Program-made: the position numbers and the translations under genes | Notes under the pieces: model-generated | Database searches by the model: none | What the model was told of the DNA's origin: nothing | Seen by the model: the letters and a program-made list of their open reading frames with translations, nothing else | Assembly (NCBI GenBank): GCA_001606155.1 | Contig: LODT01000010.1 | Span: 36,175 to 100,174, forward strand | DNA: 64,000 nt | Reading direction: 5' to 3' | DNA from: Tieghemostelium lacteum | Lineage: Eukaryota > Evosea > Eumycetozoa > Dictyosteliales > Raperosteliaceae | Shown here: positions 22,867-32,987 of the stretch, piece after piece | Position numbering within the stretch: position 1 is the stretch's first letter | Layout: the number at the start of each line of letters is the position of its first letter

Positions 22867-24469
22867 ATACCAGTGGAAGTAATGGAAGTAGTAGTTATCC
22901 AAGTTCACCATTGGTTAATCAGTCAAGTCCTTTGGATCACTGTTCAAGTTCACCAGAGACTCCATTTGATTTCCCAACTACTGCACAATACAATGAATTT
23001 TTAAATTCATTGCCAAATCAACCAACACTCAATATCAACACTAATATCACTGTAAACAATAATAATAATGTAAATAATAACTCACCATTCACTGGAATTT
23101 TAGAACAACAGCCACCAACTATTCAAGTTGATCATGAAAATGAAAAGAAATCATCCAAAAAACGTATATCAGAATCTAGAGTTCAAACTCGTATGTATTA
23201 CTAACTTTACAATTTTTAATATTGTTTACAACAATAGTGATTAAAAAATAACCACTAATACCACACACTCAAATACTAATACTATTAATAAAAATTATAT
23301 TTTTTTTTTATTGTATTATAGTGGTACATCCATTAACTAGAGAGGAGTTACTGAAATTAACTGGTAAAGAGCCTGTTAAGGTTATTGATCAACCAACCAA
23401 TTCACTCGAAGAAGAAAGAAATGTAAAAAAACAAAGAAGATTGATTAAGAATAGAGAAAGTGCTCAATTGTCTAGAATGAGAAAGAAGATCTATATTGAA
23501 GATTTGGAGAAAAAGATTAGTGATTTGACATCAGATAACAATTCACTAAAAGAAGAGGTACTCTATTTACAGAGTATTGTGAAACAGTTGGCCAGTGAAC
23601 AGAATCTCTCTACCCAGTCTCAAACTGCTTTGGCCAATTACAATAATCAAAGAAAGAATATGAAGGCTGCTGGTGTATGCCTTTTGATTATTTTCTTTAG
23701 TTTTGGTGTATTTTTCCAAAACCAACAACAATCAGGAACTAATTCATTGACATTTGTCAATAACAATAACCAAAACGGTGCCACTACACACAGTCTATTA
23801 TCTTTACCAGAGTCCAGTAACGAGAGTACAGTTGAACAACCTGTCTTGTCATCTCCTCATCAAAATAGGAATAATATAGGATCTTCACCAGATTCCCAAA
23901 TGTCATTATTGAACCAGAACAAAAAGAGAGTTTTAGAAACCACTTCATCTGAACAACATTTAGATGTTGATAATGGCGGTACTGGTAGTTCATCATCTTC
24001 TTCAACTCACCAGAAAAAGAGAATAAAAATCACAACTACTGAGGAAGACAATGAAAGTGATGTTGAAGTCATTCAAAGACCACAAAGAAGAGGAGTTGGT
24101 GTTAATAATGAACCAACACTCACTCCAGTAGTCTTACATAACAATGATCAAAGAGTTGTACCACCAACAAGTCAAGACACTCCACACTCCTCTTATATCA
24201 TTTGTTCAGATTCTGCAAGAATTGTCAGCCAAAATCTCACGCAAACTACTGAAAATATGCTGAATTCCAATTCAACATCTCCATTGACTATCGGTCTAGT
24301 TTTACCAGCAAACTCTCTGGATTTGGGTGAAAATACCATACCAGATCGTTCTGTAATTGAAATTAGTTGTCAGGTCAGCAATATCAGATTATGGAATTAC
24401 AATGGTCCTTCTAATTCACCACTTGAACATCATGACTTTGAAAATTCCATTGTTGTGTCTACATTATAA
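22587..24469 (+). CDS. Membrane-anchored bZIP transcription factor (ATF6/CREB3-like layout)
   Basis: Two exons (22587-23190, 23322-24469; intron GTATGT...TATAG) encode 583 residues. An Asn/Gln/Ser-rich activation-like region covers residues 1-190. The bZIP is at about 233-290: basic region KKQRRLIKNRESAQLSRMRK with the N-R-E-S-A-x-x-S-R signature, then Leu heptads. About 25 residues later there is one hydrophobic helix (AAGVCLLIIFFSFGVFF, about 317-334) and a 250-residue C-terminal part. This topology is that of ER-tethered factors (ATF6, CREB3, plant bZIP17/28), which are released by regulated proteolysis during ER stress. No canonical S1P site was identified, so the release mechanism is inference. 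The pathway is not proven from sequence. Confidence 0.88.
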
Positions 24470-24708
24470 TTAACCTAACCAAATTCCCAATCCCCTCATT
24501 ATATATACCCCATTTACGAATTTTAAAGTAATCTTTAATAAAATAATTTATTTTTTATCTAATAATCAAGCCTCTTTTAATAGTCATAGGTAAAAAAAAA
24601 TATTTTAATTAATTTTTTTTAATTGCCTAATTTGTGAAGTTGAAAACAATTTTAGTTGACGATCTTTATCTGTGGAATTTTTTAATTGATCTTTTTCATT
24701 AGTGTAGA

Positions 24709-25597
24709 CTATGGAATCTGAGGGTGTATCCCCAATCTCATCAATATTGGATAAATTGGATCTCTAAAATCAGGTGGAATAATGCTGGTAAACCAAATAA
24801 TTAACATTGTACCAGTTGAAAAACTAATAAATGCTCTATTTTGAGACACCATCATGGATAGTTTGGGCAGCATACTCTGAGCTGACAGCCATAGGTAATT
24901 TAGAACCTAAAACATCAGTCAAATGGGTAAATACAAAACCAGGAGCTACCATTGTTACACCGATACCATATGGCATTAACTCATGTCTCAAAGTGAGAGC
25001 ATAACTATTAACAGCAGCTTTACTTGCAGAATAAGTTGGATACACCATGGATAGGAATGGAGCTAAACTTCCAATAATTACAATTTGGCCATGTCTACGT
25101 TTTCTAAATGATGGTAATAGAGGTAATAGAGTATTCATTACACCATTTACATTGGTGTTTATAATCTCATGGGCTTTCTCTTCATAACTCATCTCTTTTG
25201 ATAAGGCAGCATCGGATACACCAGCATTGGCAATAACTAAATCCACTGAATGTTGAGCATCAAATTCACTCAAAAACATTTTTAATTTATCACGATGAGA
25301 TACATCAATCTGAGCTAAAGTCACTTGACAATTTGGTGCCTTTCTCTGACAATCTGCTTTTAATTCATTTAATTTATCCATTGATCTACCAATGAGTGCT
25401 AATACTACACCATTATCAGCGTATTTTAGTGCTAATGATCTACCAATACCACTAGTTACACCAGTAATTACAATAACTTTAGGTGTTGGGAATGATTTAT
25501 TACGAAATGCATTCATTAAATGTAACAATGGTGAGAATACTAATAGTAATAGTGACCCAACAATTGAAACTAAAAGCATTAATACATCTGGTATCAT
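24709..25597 (-). CDS. Short-chain dehydrogenase/reductase, ER-type, with one frameshift
   Basis: The frame 25597-24836 gives an N-terminal membrane helix (residues 5-25), then an SDR Rossmann domain. It has a TGVTSGIG cofactor loop (45-52), an Arg in LIGRSMDK, an ANAG motif (about 123-126) and a catalytic Ser177/Tyr189/Lys193 in YSASK. The frame stops prematurely after DGVSK. Moving one base within the AAAA run at about 24839-24842 continues into a coherent C-terminal tail (NRAFISFS..., hydrophobic, then PPDFRDPIYPILMR) that ends at 24709. This is therefore most likely a homopolymer error or a recent 1-nt insertion. Layout resembles 3-ketodihydrosphingosine reductase or related lipid-processing SDRs; the substrate cannot be assigned. 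Confidence 0.8.
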
Positions 25598-25884
25598 AGT
25601 TTTAAATAATTCTTTTAAAGTCTACTTGTACATATGTATCACAAGTCCAAAAAAACTTATTCAAAATTATTTTTTCAAAGCACATAGAAAAGCAGTTTTG
25701 TCAAGGCTTACCAAGCAATCTATTAGGTTTATTAGAATAAATGATACGTACATTCTTAAAATGAGTTGTTATATCTACATACATAGGAAGTTACGTAATT
25801 AAAAACTGAGAGTAATATGCAAATGAAAAGAATTGGTTAAAATAATTTTTTTTTTTTTTTTTTTTGTAATTTTACAGTAAAATG

Positions 25885-26436
25885 TTAAAGTTTATATTTT
25901 TCTTGTTTATCAAATACCACAACACTGTTTTCATCATCATCTTCATCTTGAGATAACAATGGTTTTTTATCATGATTTACAGTAGTTGGTGTAGCAGTAT
26001 TGACAGTAGATTTACTATTCTTTGTATTTGAGTTTGGTAATTGAATTGGCATTACAGTTTGAGGGTTTATTGGTGGATATACAGGAAATGGGTCTTTTTG
26101 ATTAGTTGGTGGATAAACTGGAAATTGTGTTGGATTTGGATAGATTTGATTAGGTTGTGTTGCAGGATAAACAGGTGCCTTAGGAGGCCAAACCATACCA
26201 ACTGTTGGTGGTAGTGTATGAACATAAACACCTGTATTATAAGGGTCTTGATGTAAATGTACTGTATGTCCATTGAAATTGGGTATAGTTTTATCTATTA
26301 CCATTATTGTAGTTGATGTATTTGTTGTGCTAGTTGGATTACCAACTTTTGTACTATGATGTGGTATCACTTTTTATATCAATTAGTATATATTTATTAA
26401 CCTTTTAATAAGAAACCTACCAGATTCTTTCGACAT
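25885..26436 (-). CDS. Pro/Tyr-rich small protein of unknown function
   Basis: Two exons (26436-26421 and 26369-25885; intron GTAGGT...AAAAG) give 166 residues. The first exon codes only MSKES. The middle is Pro-rich with repeated F-P-V-Y-P-P and YPATQPNQIYPNP-like motifs; a Val/His segment precedes it (HTVHLHQDPYNTGVYVHTLPP). The C-terminus is acidic and ends DKQEKYKL. There is no membrane segment, signal peptide or known domain. Pro-Tyr motifs of this kind can bind WW domains; that is inference. A continuous 485-nt exon and a clean splice support it as a real gene. Confidence 0.65.
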
Positions 26437-26973
26437 TGGAATTAGAAGTGTTGAGACAAGCTCAAAAAAAAAATAAAAATACCTAAAGTTATTTCTCAAA
26501 ATCAATTCATGAGGAATATGCCTTATTTTTTTAAATCATCCTCCCTGTCACCTTATATAAAATATCTGTTAAATCAAAAAAAAAATATTTAGAATATTAT
26601 AATATAAAATAGCCTAAGAATATTAGTTATAATTATAATATAATGGCTAAATTTAAAAAAAATTATGTTTTTATTGTTAGTGTTAATTTAAATAATGGAT
26701 ATAATGGTAGTGATGGATATATTTCAGAGTTGTTTATTTTAATATTACATTGTTCATGTTATTGTTGTTGTGTTTCAGAAGTACTATGGATAATTGTGTT
26801 GGGGTTATAAATAATAATTATAATAATAAATATAATAATATTATTTTAGAAATAGAATAAGAAAAAGGAAGTAATGGATAACCCGTTAAGAGTTATTACT
26901 ATTACATTTACTATTGTATAGATTTAGGTTGGTAATGATATTATGGTGCTGTTGTGGTAATTTTTGTTGGTAT
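26437..26973. other. AT-rich intergenic region
   Basis: Between the divergent start of the Pro-rich gene and the 3' end of the RhoGAP gene. AAT/TAT repeats dominate (26600-26660, 26800-26860). A 55-codon frame at 26643 was considered and rejected. Confidence 0.5.
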
Positions 26974-28288
26974 TTAGATTTCGATAGATTTTGAATATCT
27001 GTATTGAGAAATTCTATTTAATAACACATTATGAATGAATTGTACACATTTTTGAGACATAACTAAACCTTCCATAGGATTTGAGGATCTCTGATCAAAT
27101 AAATTTGGTGATACTACAATAGCTATATATATATATTCGAAATGTTAGTTGATAGATACTATGTTTGGTTTCTCTCTCATATTGTTGTTGAACATACCTA
27201 GATTTTGAGCAGTCATTTTATTTACACTGGAATATGAAGATACTTGTAAGAGTAAATTCAATAGCCAATTTAATAAACTCTTTTGTGGTTCAGGTAGATT
27301 ATTAACTGCAGCCACACATTCATCTACATCGCTAGAATAAAATATCTTTTCTGTTGGTACTGAATTTAATATTGGTGATGGTAGCTCTCTATACCAAATC
27401 TATAAATATTGGAAATTGTGGTTAATAAATGTAAGGTGTATAGATATGGGAGATGAGGGGATGTGATATACCTTAATTAAAGAAGCTATAGTATTAATAT
27501 CTGTACTTGATGTAAATTCATTTCTATTCATTGTTTCTTTAATTCTTTTAATTTCATTTTGTTCACCTGCTAGACGGAAAATACCCTCTTGTTGCAGACC
27601 TCCACTTTCGATTAATGATTTTTTCATAGAAACTAAAATTGAAGGTACACTGAAACCTTCATCTTCTACACATTCTAAAGTAGTAGGATCAACTCCAAAT
27701 ACACCTGTTTCACATCTAATCTTTACTGTTAAAAAGTGACTTGCACCACCTTCAATTCTCAATACAATCTTATGATTGGTATTTATCTTTTGATTAACAA
27801 TTAATTTTACTTTAATAAGTTTAGATTTGCCCTATAGTAGTAGTAGTATTATTATTGTTTCTATATGTTAGGAACACAATCCTATTGTCAATATATAAAT
27901 ACTAAGGCTTACTTTTTCAATAGTTCCACTAGAAGGACTGAAACTTAATTGAAATTCTTTTGGTTGAATAGGTTCAATATGGAATTTCAATTTAGTTTTG
28001 TTCATATTTACTATATTAAATTGATCTTGTACTGTATACTTTAATGGACATGGTTTATCACCAAGATTAAAGTCAATCATACTTTTTGAAATCTAGAGAT
28101 ATTGTTGTTGCAATTGTTAATTATCTTGAATCTTTAATTTGAAAAATATGTAAATTAAGACTTACTTCAACACCACCATTATTAGTATTACTTAGATCAT
28201 CCATTGTAGGTTTGGCCCTATAATCAATGGTTGATGTAGAGGTATTAGGTGAGGGTGTTGGTGATGATTTGGAGGATGAAGATCCCAT
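26974..28288 (-). CDS. RhoGAP protein with N-terminal MSP-like domain
   Basis: Five exons (28288-28166, 28092-27913, 27831-27472, 27399-27198, 27122-26974) give 337 residues. The first 40 residues are Ser/Thr-rich with MGSSSSKSS at the start. An MSP/ASH-like beta-sandwich covers about 45-142 (KLKFHIEPIQPKEFQLSFSP then SSGTIEK). The RhoGAP domain runs from about 146 to the end: FGVDPTTLE, then EGIFRLAGE with the arginine finger at about 187, IWYRELPSPIL, and NLAIVVSPNLFDQ. It should stimulate GTP hydrolysis on Rac-like GTPases. The MSP-like part may bind partners or membranes. A similar domain heads the kinase at 60.2-63.6 kb. All splices are in phase with family motifs on both sides. Confidence 0.88.
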
Positions 28289-28610
28289 GTTATTATTCTT
28301 TTTTTTAAATAATTGAATGGTTGTTGTAGTCTGTTAAATATAAAAACCAAGTACTATAGTTTTTATATAAATTGATCAAATCTTTTTGCTCTAAAGGTTT
28401 TCGCTTTTTGAATCAAAAAAAAAAAATTATCCCTTTGTGAAAAAAAATCCAAAAAGAAATATCAAACAAAATAAAAAAATAAAAATAATACTCACAGATA
28501 ATATTAAATAAAAGTGTGAGTGAGATTGTTTGTTTTTAATTTTTTTTTTTTTTGTATTCTCTAGAATTTTAACAACAACAACAACAACAACTAATCTACT
28601 TTAATCACAT
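28289..28610. promoter_or_regulatory. Divergent promoter region
   Basis: Shared upstream region of the RhoGAP gene (minus) and the 113-aa gene (plus). A-run at about 28416-28426, T-run at 28540-28553, and a CAACAACAACAACAACAA stretch just before the plus-strand start. No specific factor site is recognised. Confidence 0.4.
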
Positions 28611-29023
28611 ATGAGAGAAGTTGTATTGTATTCTCCAATTGTTTTGGATGGAGAGACTTACGAAACTGTTTTAGCACCACTTTTAGGATTTACACAAAGT
28701 TTTCAAATTATATTTCCATTCGAAACTAAACATTGGATGCAATTTAAAATTTTTGGTAAAAGTATGAATATTAATAGCAAAGAAACTATATTTGAATGTA
28801 TATTAATAGGTTGTTTATTAAATTAGATGGATTAATAGAATCAATTGAAACAGGACCAGGATCACAATTACCAGTTAGTTTATCAAAAATCTATGCTTCA
28901 AAAGAGTTTAATTATTGGGTAACAGTCGATGTTTATAAAGGTAATAAATTTACACATGTAGAAACTTTAAAAATAAAAAAATCTTTAATAGAGGGTAATC
29001 AAATTCAATTTTTTATTATTTGA
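28611..29023 (+). CDS. 113-residue protein of unknown function
   Basis: Two exons (28611-28755 and 28827-29023; 71-nt intron GTAAAA...ATTAG) join an N-terminal part MREVVLYSPIVLDG...FPFETKHWMQFKIF to a C-terminal part DGLIESIETGPGSQLPVSLSK...KKSLIEGNQIQFFII. Reading straight through gives a stop, so the intron is required. Its ends and phase are good, but it is chosen from sequence alone. The product is an alternating beta-strand protein with no signal peptide or membrane helix. I do not recognise the family. Confidence 0.6.
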
Positions 29024-29176
29024 TCAAAATTGATAAAATATCTATTTTTACTCTAATTGTTTTATTCCTGCTTTTTTGAGTATCTCTCTTCCTCCTTTTA
29101 AAAATTTTTAAAAATTTTTTTTTTATTTATTGACAAAGTCTCCTCATTGTGTGTTTTATATATATTTATACTAAAC

Positions 29177-30820
29177 ATGGAATCAACACCTATATTCGAT
29201 CAATATTGTTTCTATATACATAGATTAAAACTTAGATCAGTTTTAGATTATAAAAATAAATTACCACTATTAGCAAAGGATCCACAAGAACCTAGAATAG
29301 TTAAACTTGCAAAAGAAATATATGACATTTCTATAAACTTTGATAAATACTTTTATTCAGATGCTGCTAGAGATTTAAATAATTGTATTTATTCAGTTAA
29401 ACAGATAGAAAAAATGAAACAGTCATTTAACTAAACTTTTAATTATATAGTAAAACCAAATGAAGTTGTTGAATCAGTTGAAAATTATATCTCTGCTTTA
29501 ATTGGATTCATTGGACAAGAGAATATTAATGAAATTACAAAATCTGAGGATAGTAGCTTAGAGGATTTACCAAAAGAAGAAGATAAGAGTGAATCTTCTG
29601 ATGAAAGTGAAAAGGAAGATGAAGATAAAGAAGATAAAGAGAATACTTCTGAAAAGGACGATAGTGAAAATAAAGAGGAGGAGAAAGAAGATAAACCAAC
29701 TATTGAATCAGAAGATGGTGAACCAGTTGAAGATGAAGAAGATAAAAAGAAATTGAAAAAAGTTGAGGATAAATTGAAAGAGGTAAAGATTACTGCATCA
29801 GCCAATGGTAAAAAGTTGACTGATAACATTAGAAAGAATCTAAGATTCAGTTGGACAACATTGGCTGGTAAAGAGAGATCAGTAAATACTTCAGATTCTC
29901 TTGTGGAGTTATGTAATAGTATTTATAATTTAGGTATTTGGTATCTTGGTTACTCTGAATATCTAGTTAGTAGTAAGAGTGGAGATGATGGTTTAGATGA
30001 AGATACCAGAAAGACAATCTACGATTATCTCTTGAAAGCTGCTGGTATATTCCATATTTTGGAAAACAGATTCATTCAATCTCTGTCATTGGATGACAAA
30101 AGTAATAGTCTGGATTTCAACGACATCTTTTTACGTGTGCTCTATTTACAATGTTTAGGACAAGCACAAGAGATTACCATAGGCAGAGCTTTTAAAAACA
30201 ATACCTCTCCAAAACTCATCCTCTCACTGGCTGTTGAGACTTGCAATATCTATAAAGAGGCAAATAGTTTACTAAGCTCCTCTGTAGAGAATCTCATTGA
30301 ATCCAGAGTTGAAAAACTCTCCAATTTCTTTCAGTATAAACTACAATTGTATAATGCATTTTCTTATAATCTCTTGGCATTCCTTCAGAATGCTCAATAC
30401 AAATATGGTGAATCTATAGCCACTAGTAAACTATCAAAAGATTTACTAAAACAAACTACAACACTCATTAAACCTGCCATTTCCAATACTCTTTCTGTTG
30501 GTTCTCTTCAGAGACCTGTCAACATGTTAACTAAAATTATCGATTTGAATTTGGCACGTTTTGAAAGAGAAAACAAACTCATTGGTTTCCATGCTGTACC
30601 TGAACAACCAAATCTAGATGACCTTCAAACTGGCACCAAATTAGCTAAACACAGAGATTTTCAATTACCACCACAATCTGAAATTTGGTCACCTGATTTA
30701 ATCACCCTTTTCAATCCTCAAAAGAAACTTTCAAAGGCTGATATCACACCATCTGTAACTTCTCCAACAACAACAACAACAACATCATCATCATCCTCAC
30801 CATCAGACAAAAAGAAATAA
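29177..30820 (+). CDS. BRO1-domain protein (BROX-like)
   Basis: Two exons (29177-29384 and 29451-30820) give about 525 residues. The unspliced frame hits TAA. The 66-nt intron GTATTT...ATATAG, with TAACTAA as a likely branch site, restores the continuous helix LNN|LKPNEVVESVENYISALIGF, matching the BRO1 N-terminus. A Glu/Asp/Lys-rich insertion follows (about 120-190). The core then runs from FSWTTLAG through LCNSIYNLGIWYL, LLKAAGIFHILENRF, QCLGQAQEITIGRAF and AVETCNIYKEA. The C-terminal part has the BROX-like ending (FQLPPQSEIWSPDLITLF). BRO1 domains bind ESCRT-III CHMP4 and act at endosomal or nuclear membranes. There is no V-domain, so it is not Alix. The acidic insert is unusual for the family. 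Confidence 0.85.
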
Positions 30821-30856
30821 ACATATTTTTCGTTCATATATATTTTTTATCAAATT

Positions 30857-32800
30857 TTATAAAGAACCTAAATGTATAATAGTACAATATAATGGTATTT
30901 TACAAATTCCCAAAATGGTATCTTTTTGTTGTGGTGTAATACACAGTTGTAATAGTGATGGCGGTAAGAGATTCTTTGGTAATTTTTTGTTATACTTGTA
31001 ATTCAATTTAAAAATTCTAAGTGATTTAGGTAGTGACGAATTGTTGCTAAAAATGGCATCAAAATCCAAACCAACTTGTAGATACTGAAGAGTACTTGGA
31101 AAACAATTTGGTTCAATAGTAAAATCTCTCTGGTTATTTCGAGATGTTATACTACTGTAGATAATCAAAGTTTCCAAACCTTCTAGTTGACCAGATTCCA
31201 ATGCATCTAGACTTAAATTATTGGTGTGTAGTGTTTTTAAGGATTTTGGTAAACTACCATTAATGATAAATGTAGATAGTGGAGTAGTAGCTTTTAGAGT
31301 CGTTAAATTACAACAATGTGAAATTTCAAATTTTGAAAGTATCTGATAGGTTGACATTTCCAAAGTGTCTAATGATATAGGCAGTGTATATGGTTCTATA
31401 TTGACTTTGTAGTTTGATCCAAATTTTAGGAATTTTAAAGTAGATGGAAAGTTACTTTGGTATAACCGTTGATTGAATGCATTATCTAAAACTAGAGTTT
31501 CAAGTCCTGCTGGTAAAGAACCAGTTGAAAGTTCGTGATTAAAAGACCACAACTCAAACTTTTTTAAATTCTTTGGTAGTGTATTAGGTTCAATTCGTTG
31601 ATTGAATTTATGTAGTTTTAATTCTTCAATGCTATCAGGAAGCATACCACACTCAATTTTGGAATTAAAACCTGGTAACACCAGTTTTTTTAAAGTATTT
31701 GGAAGGTATCCAAACTCTGAGAAATAAATAAATTGTGATAAGATTTCTAATGATATCAAACATGGTGTAGGATTTAAACAAAATTTAACTTTAGAGGGAT
31801 AGAGTTGATATTTTAAATGTTTTAGAGAGATTGGTAATTTAGGAAGTTCATTTGTGCCTCCTTTAGTACTAGGGAGAATAAATGTTTCAAGACCTTCTGG
31901 TAATGAACCATCATTTAAAATCCCACCAAAATTAGTACCTACATTGAGGTATTTTAAAGAACTAGGTAAAAGTCCAGGTAAGAATTCAACATTCTTTACA
32001 TAATCCATACCCAAATCTAATGTCTGTAGAGGTTCATTGAGATCACCCATTTGTAGTTTATATCTACAAAATGAAGGAAATGTTAGAGATAACAATGACT
32101 TTGGAGTTATATCCTTCAATTGAAGTCCATCATATACAAAGTCATAGGATAGAGTTAGTTCAGTTACACTGTCAGGTATCATACCAGATACTAATTTCAA
32201 ATCAAAATATTCACCTATATACAAAGTTTCAACAGTACTTGGAATCTTAAAATCATTGAATTCAATCAATTGATTTCCTGTAAATTGTACTCGTGCACCC
32301 AAAATCAAAACTTTTAAACTATTTGAAAATGATTGTGTGAAATCTTGTATTAAATCATTAGAGGGTGCTATCAATTTACCATTTAATCTATTATATAAAC
32401 TTCTTGCAGTTACATTTATAATGGATAATTGACTATTACTACTGGTACCACTACCATCACTATTACTCTTATTTATATGATCTCTCATTATTTTAAAATA
32501 CTGAAATTCTTCATTTGTTTTAAATAATAGATATCTAAATGATTTTGGTAATGTAAACATATGTTTACTTTTAAATAATAGAGAATAGATAGTTTTCTTT
32601 GTCCATTGTGAAAATGAATCTTGACCATTCAGATATTTACCATAATAGTACATTAATGGAAAATGTATCCATTGTATATTATTTCTATGTATATATAACG
32701 ATTTACAACTACTAATCAAATTAAGTATATCTAAATCACTATTTATAAATGTAAGAATATATTTTAATATATACAGTGGTGAAGTTGATAGATTTTGCAT
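30857..32800 (-). CDS. FNIP-repeat protein 1
   Basis: The frame is open from 32881, but the first 27 codons are AT-rich text. I start at the Met at 32800 (MQNLSTSPLYILKYILTFI) because both paralogues begin the same way; this gives 647 residues. An F-box-like N-terminal helix pair (LKYIL ... LNLISSCKSLY) is followed by about fifteen FNIP/IP22-type leucine-rich repeats with the pattern G-x-(I/L)-P-x-(S/T)-(V/L)-x-x-L (for example GMIPDSVTELTL, GSLPAGLETLVL, LDNAFNQRL). FNIP proteins are a large dictyostelid-expanded family without assigned biochemical function. Some may be F-box adaptors. Tandem with the next gene, 187 bp apart. Confidence 0.88.
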   Translation of the reverse strand: MQNLSTSPLYILKYILTFINSDLDILNLISSCKSLYIHRNNIQWIHFPLMYYYGKYLNGQDSFSQWTKKTIYSLLFKSKHMFTLPKSFRYLLFKTNEEFQYFKIMRDHINKSNSDGSGTSSNSQLSIINVTARSLYNRLNGKLIAPSNDLIQDFTQSFSNSLKVLILGARVQFTGNQLIEFNDFKIPSTVETLYIGEYFDLKLVSGMIPDSVTELTLSYDFVYDGLQLKDITPKSLLSLTFPSFCRYKLQMGDLNEPLQTLDLGMDYVKNVEFLPGLLPSSLKYLNVGTNFGGILNDGSLPEGLETFILPSTKGGTNELPKLPISLKHLKYQLYPSKVKFCLNPTPCLISLEILSQFIYFSEFGYLPNTLKKLVLPGFNSKIECGMLPDSIEELKLHKFNQRIEPNTLPKNLKKFELWSFNHELSTGSLPAGLETLVLDNAFNQRLYQSNFPSTLKFLKFGSNYKVNIEPYTLPISLDTLEMSTYQILSKFEISHCCNLTTLKATTPLSTFIINGSLPKSLKTLHTNNLSLDALESGQLEGLETLIIYSSITSRNNQRDFTIEPNCFPSTLQYLQVGLDFDAIFSNNSSLPKSLRIFKLNYKYNKKLPKNLLPPSLLQLCITPQQKDTILGICKIPLYCTIIHLGSL

Positions 32801-32987
32801 CAAAAGATTTTTAAAATACAAGTATTTTAAAAAAAAAAAAATATTTAGGTTTGTTTTTAAAAGTTTTATTTTTTTTTTCACATAATCATCTTGACCTGGT
32901 TTGACATTTTTTATAAAACTTCACTAATGCCATGGTATACACAATATTTGATCCTCTATATTTCTCAAATATGCACAAATTAAAAAT

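Noticed and set aside
26643-26810. 55-codon open frame (MAKFKKNYVF...) in AT-rich DNA
   Set aside because: The text is dominated by AAT/TAT and TGT repeats, has no domain or splice signals, and lies in an intergenic stretch where chance frames of this size are expected.
28756-28826. In-frame continuation of the 113-aa gene through SMNINSKETIFE
   Set aside because: That reading meets a stop. Treating 28756-28826 as an intron gives a continuous protein with good splice sites.
29147-29434. 95-residue separate protein before the BRO1 gene
   Set aside because: It is exon 1 of the BRO1 gene read through its intron; the splice at 29385-29450 joins it to the rest of the domain.
32801-32881. N-terminal extension of FNIP protein 1 (MKKKIKLLKTNLNIFFFLKYL...)
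   Set aside because: The bases are simple A/T runs and the paralogues start at the position equivalent to 32800.
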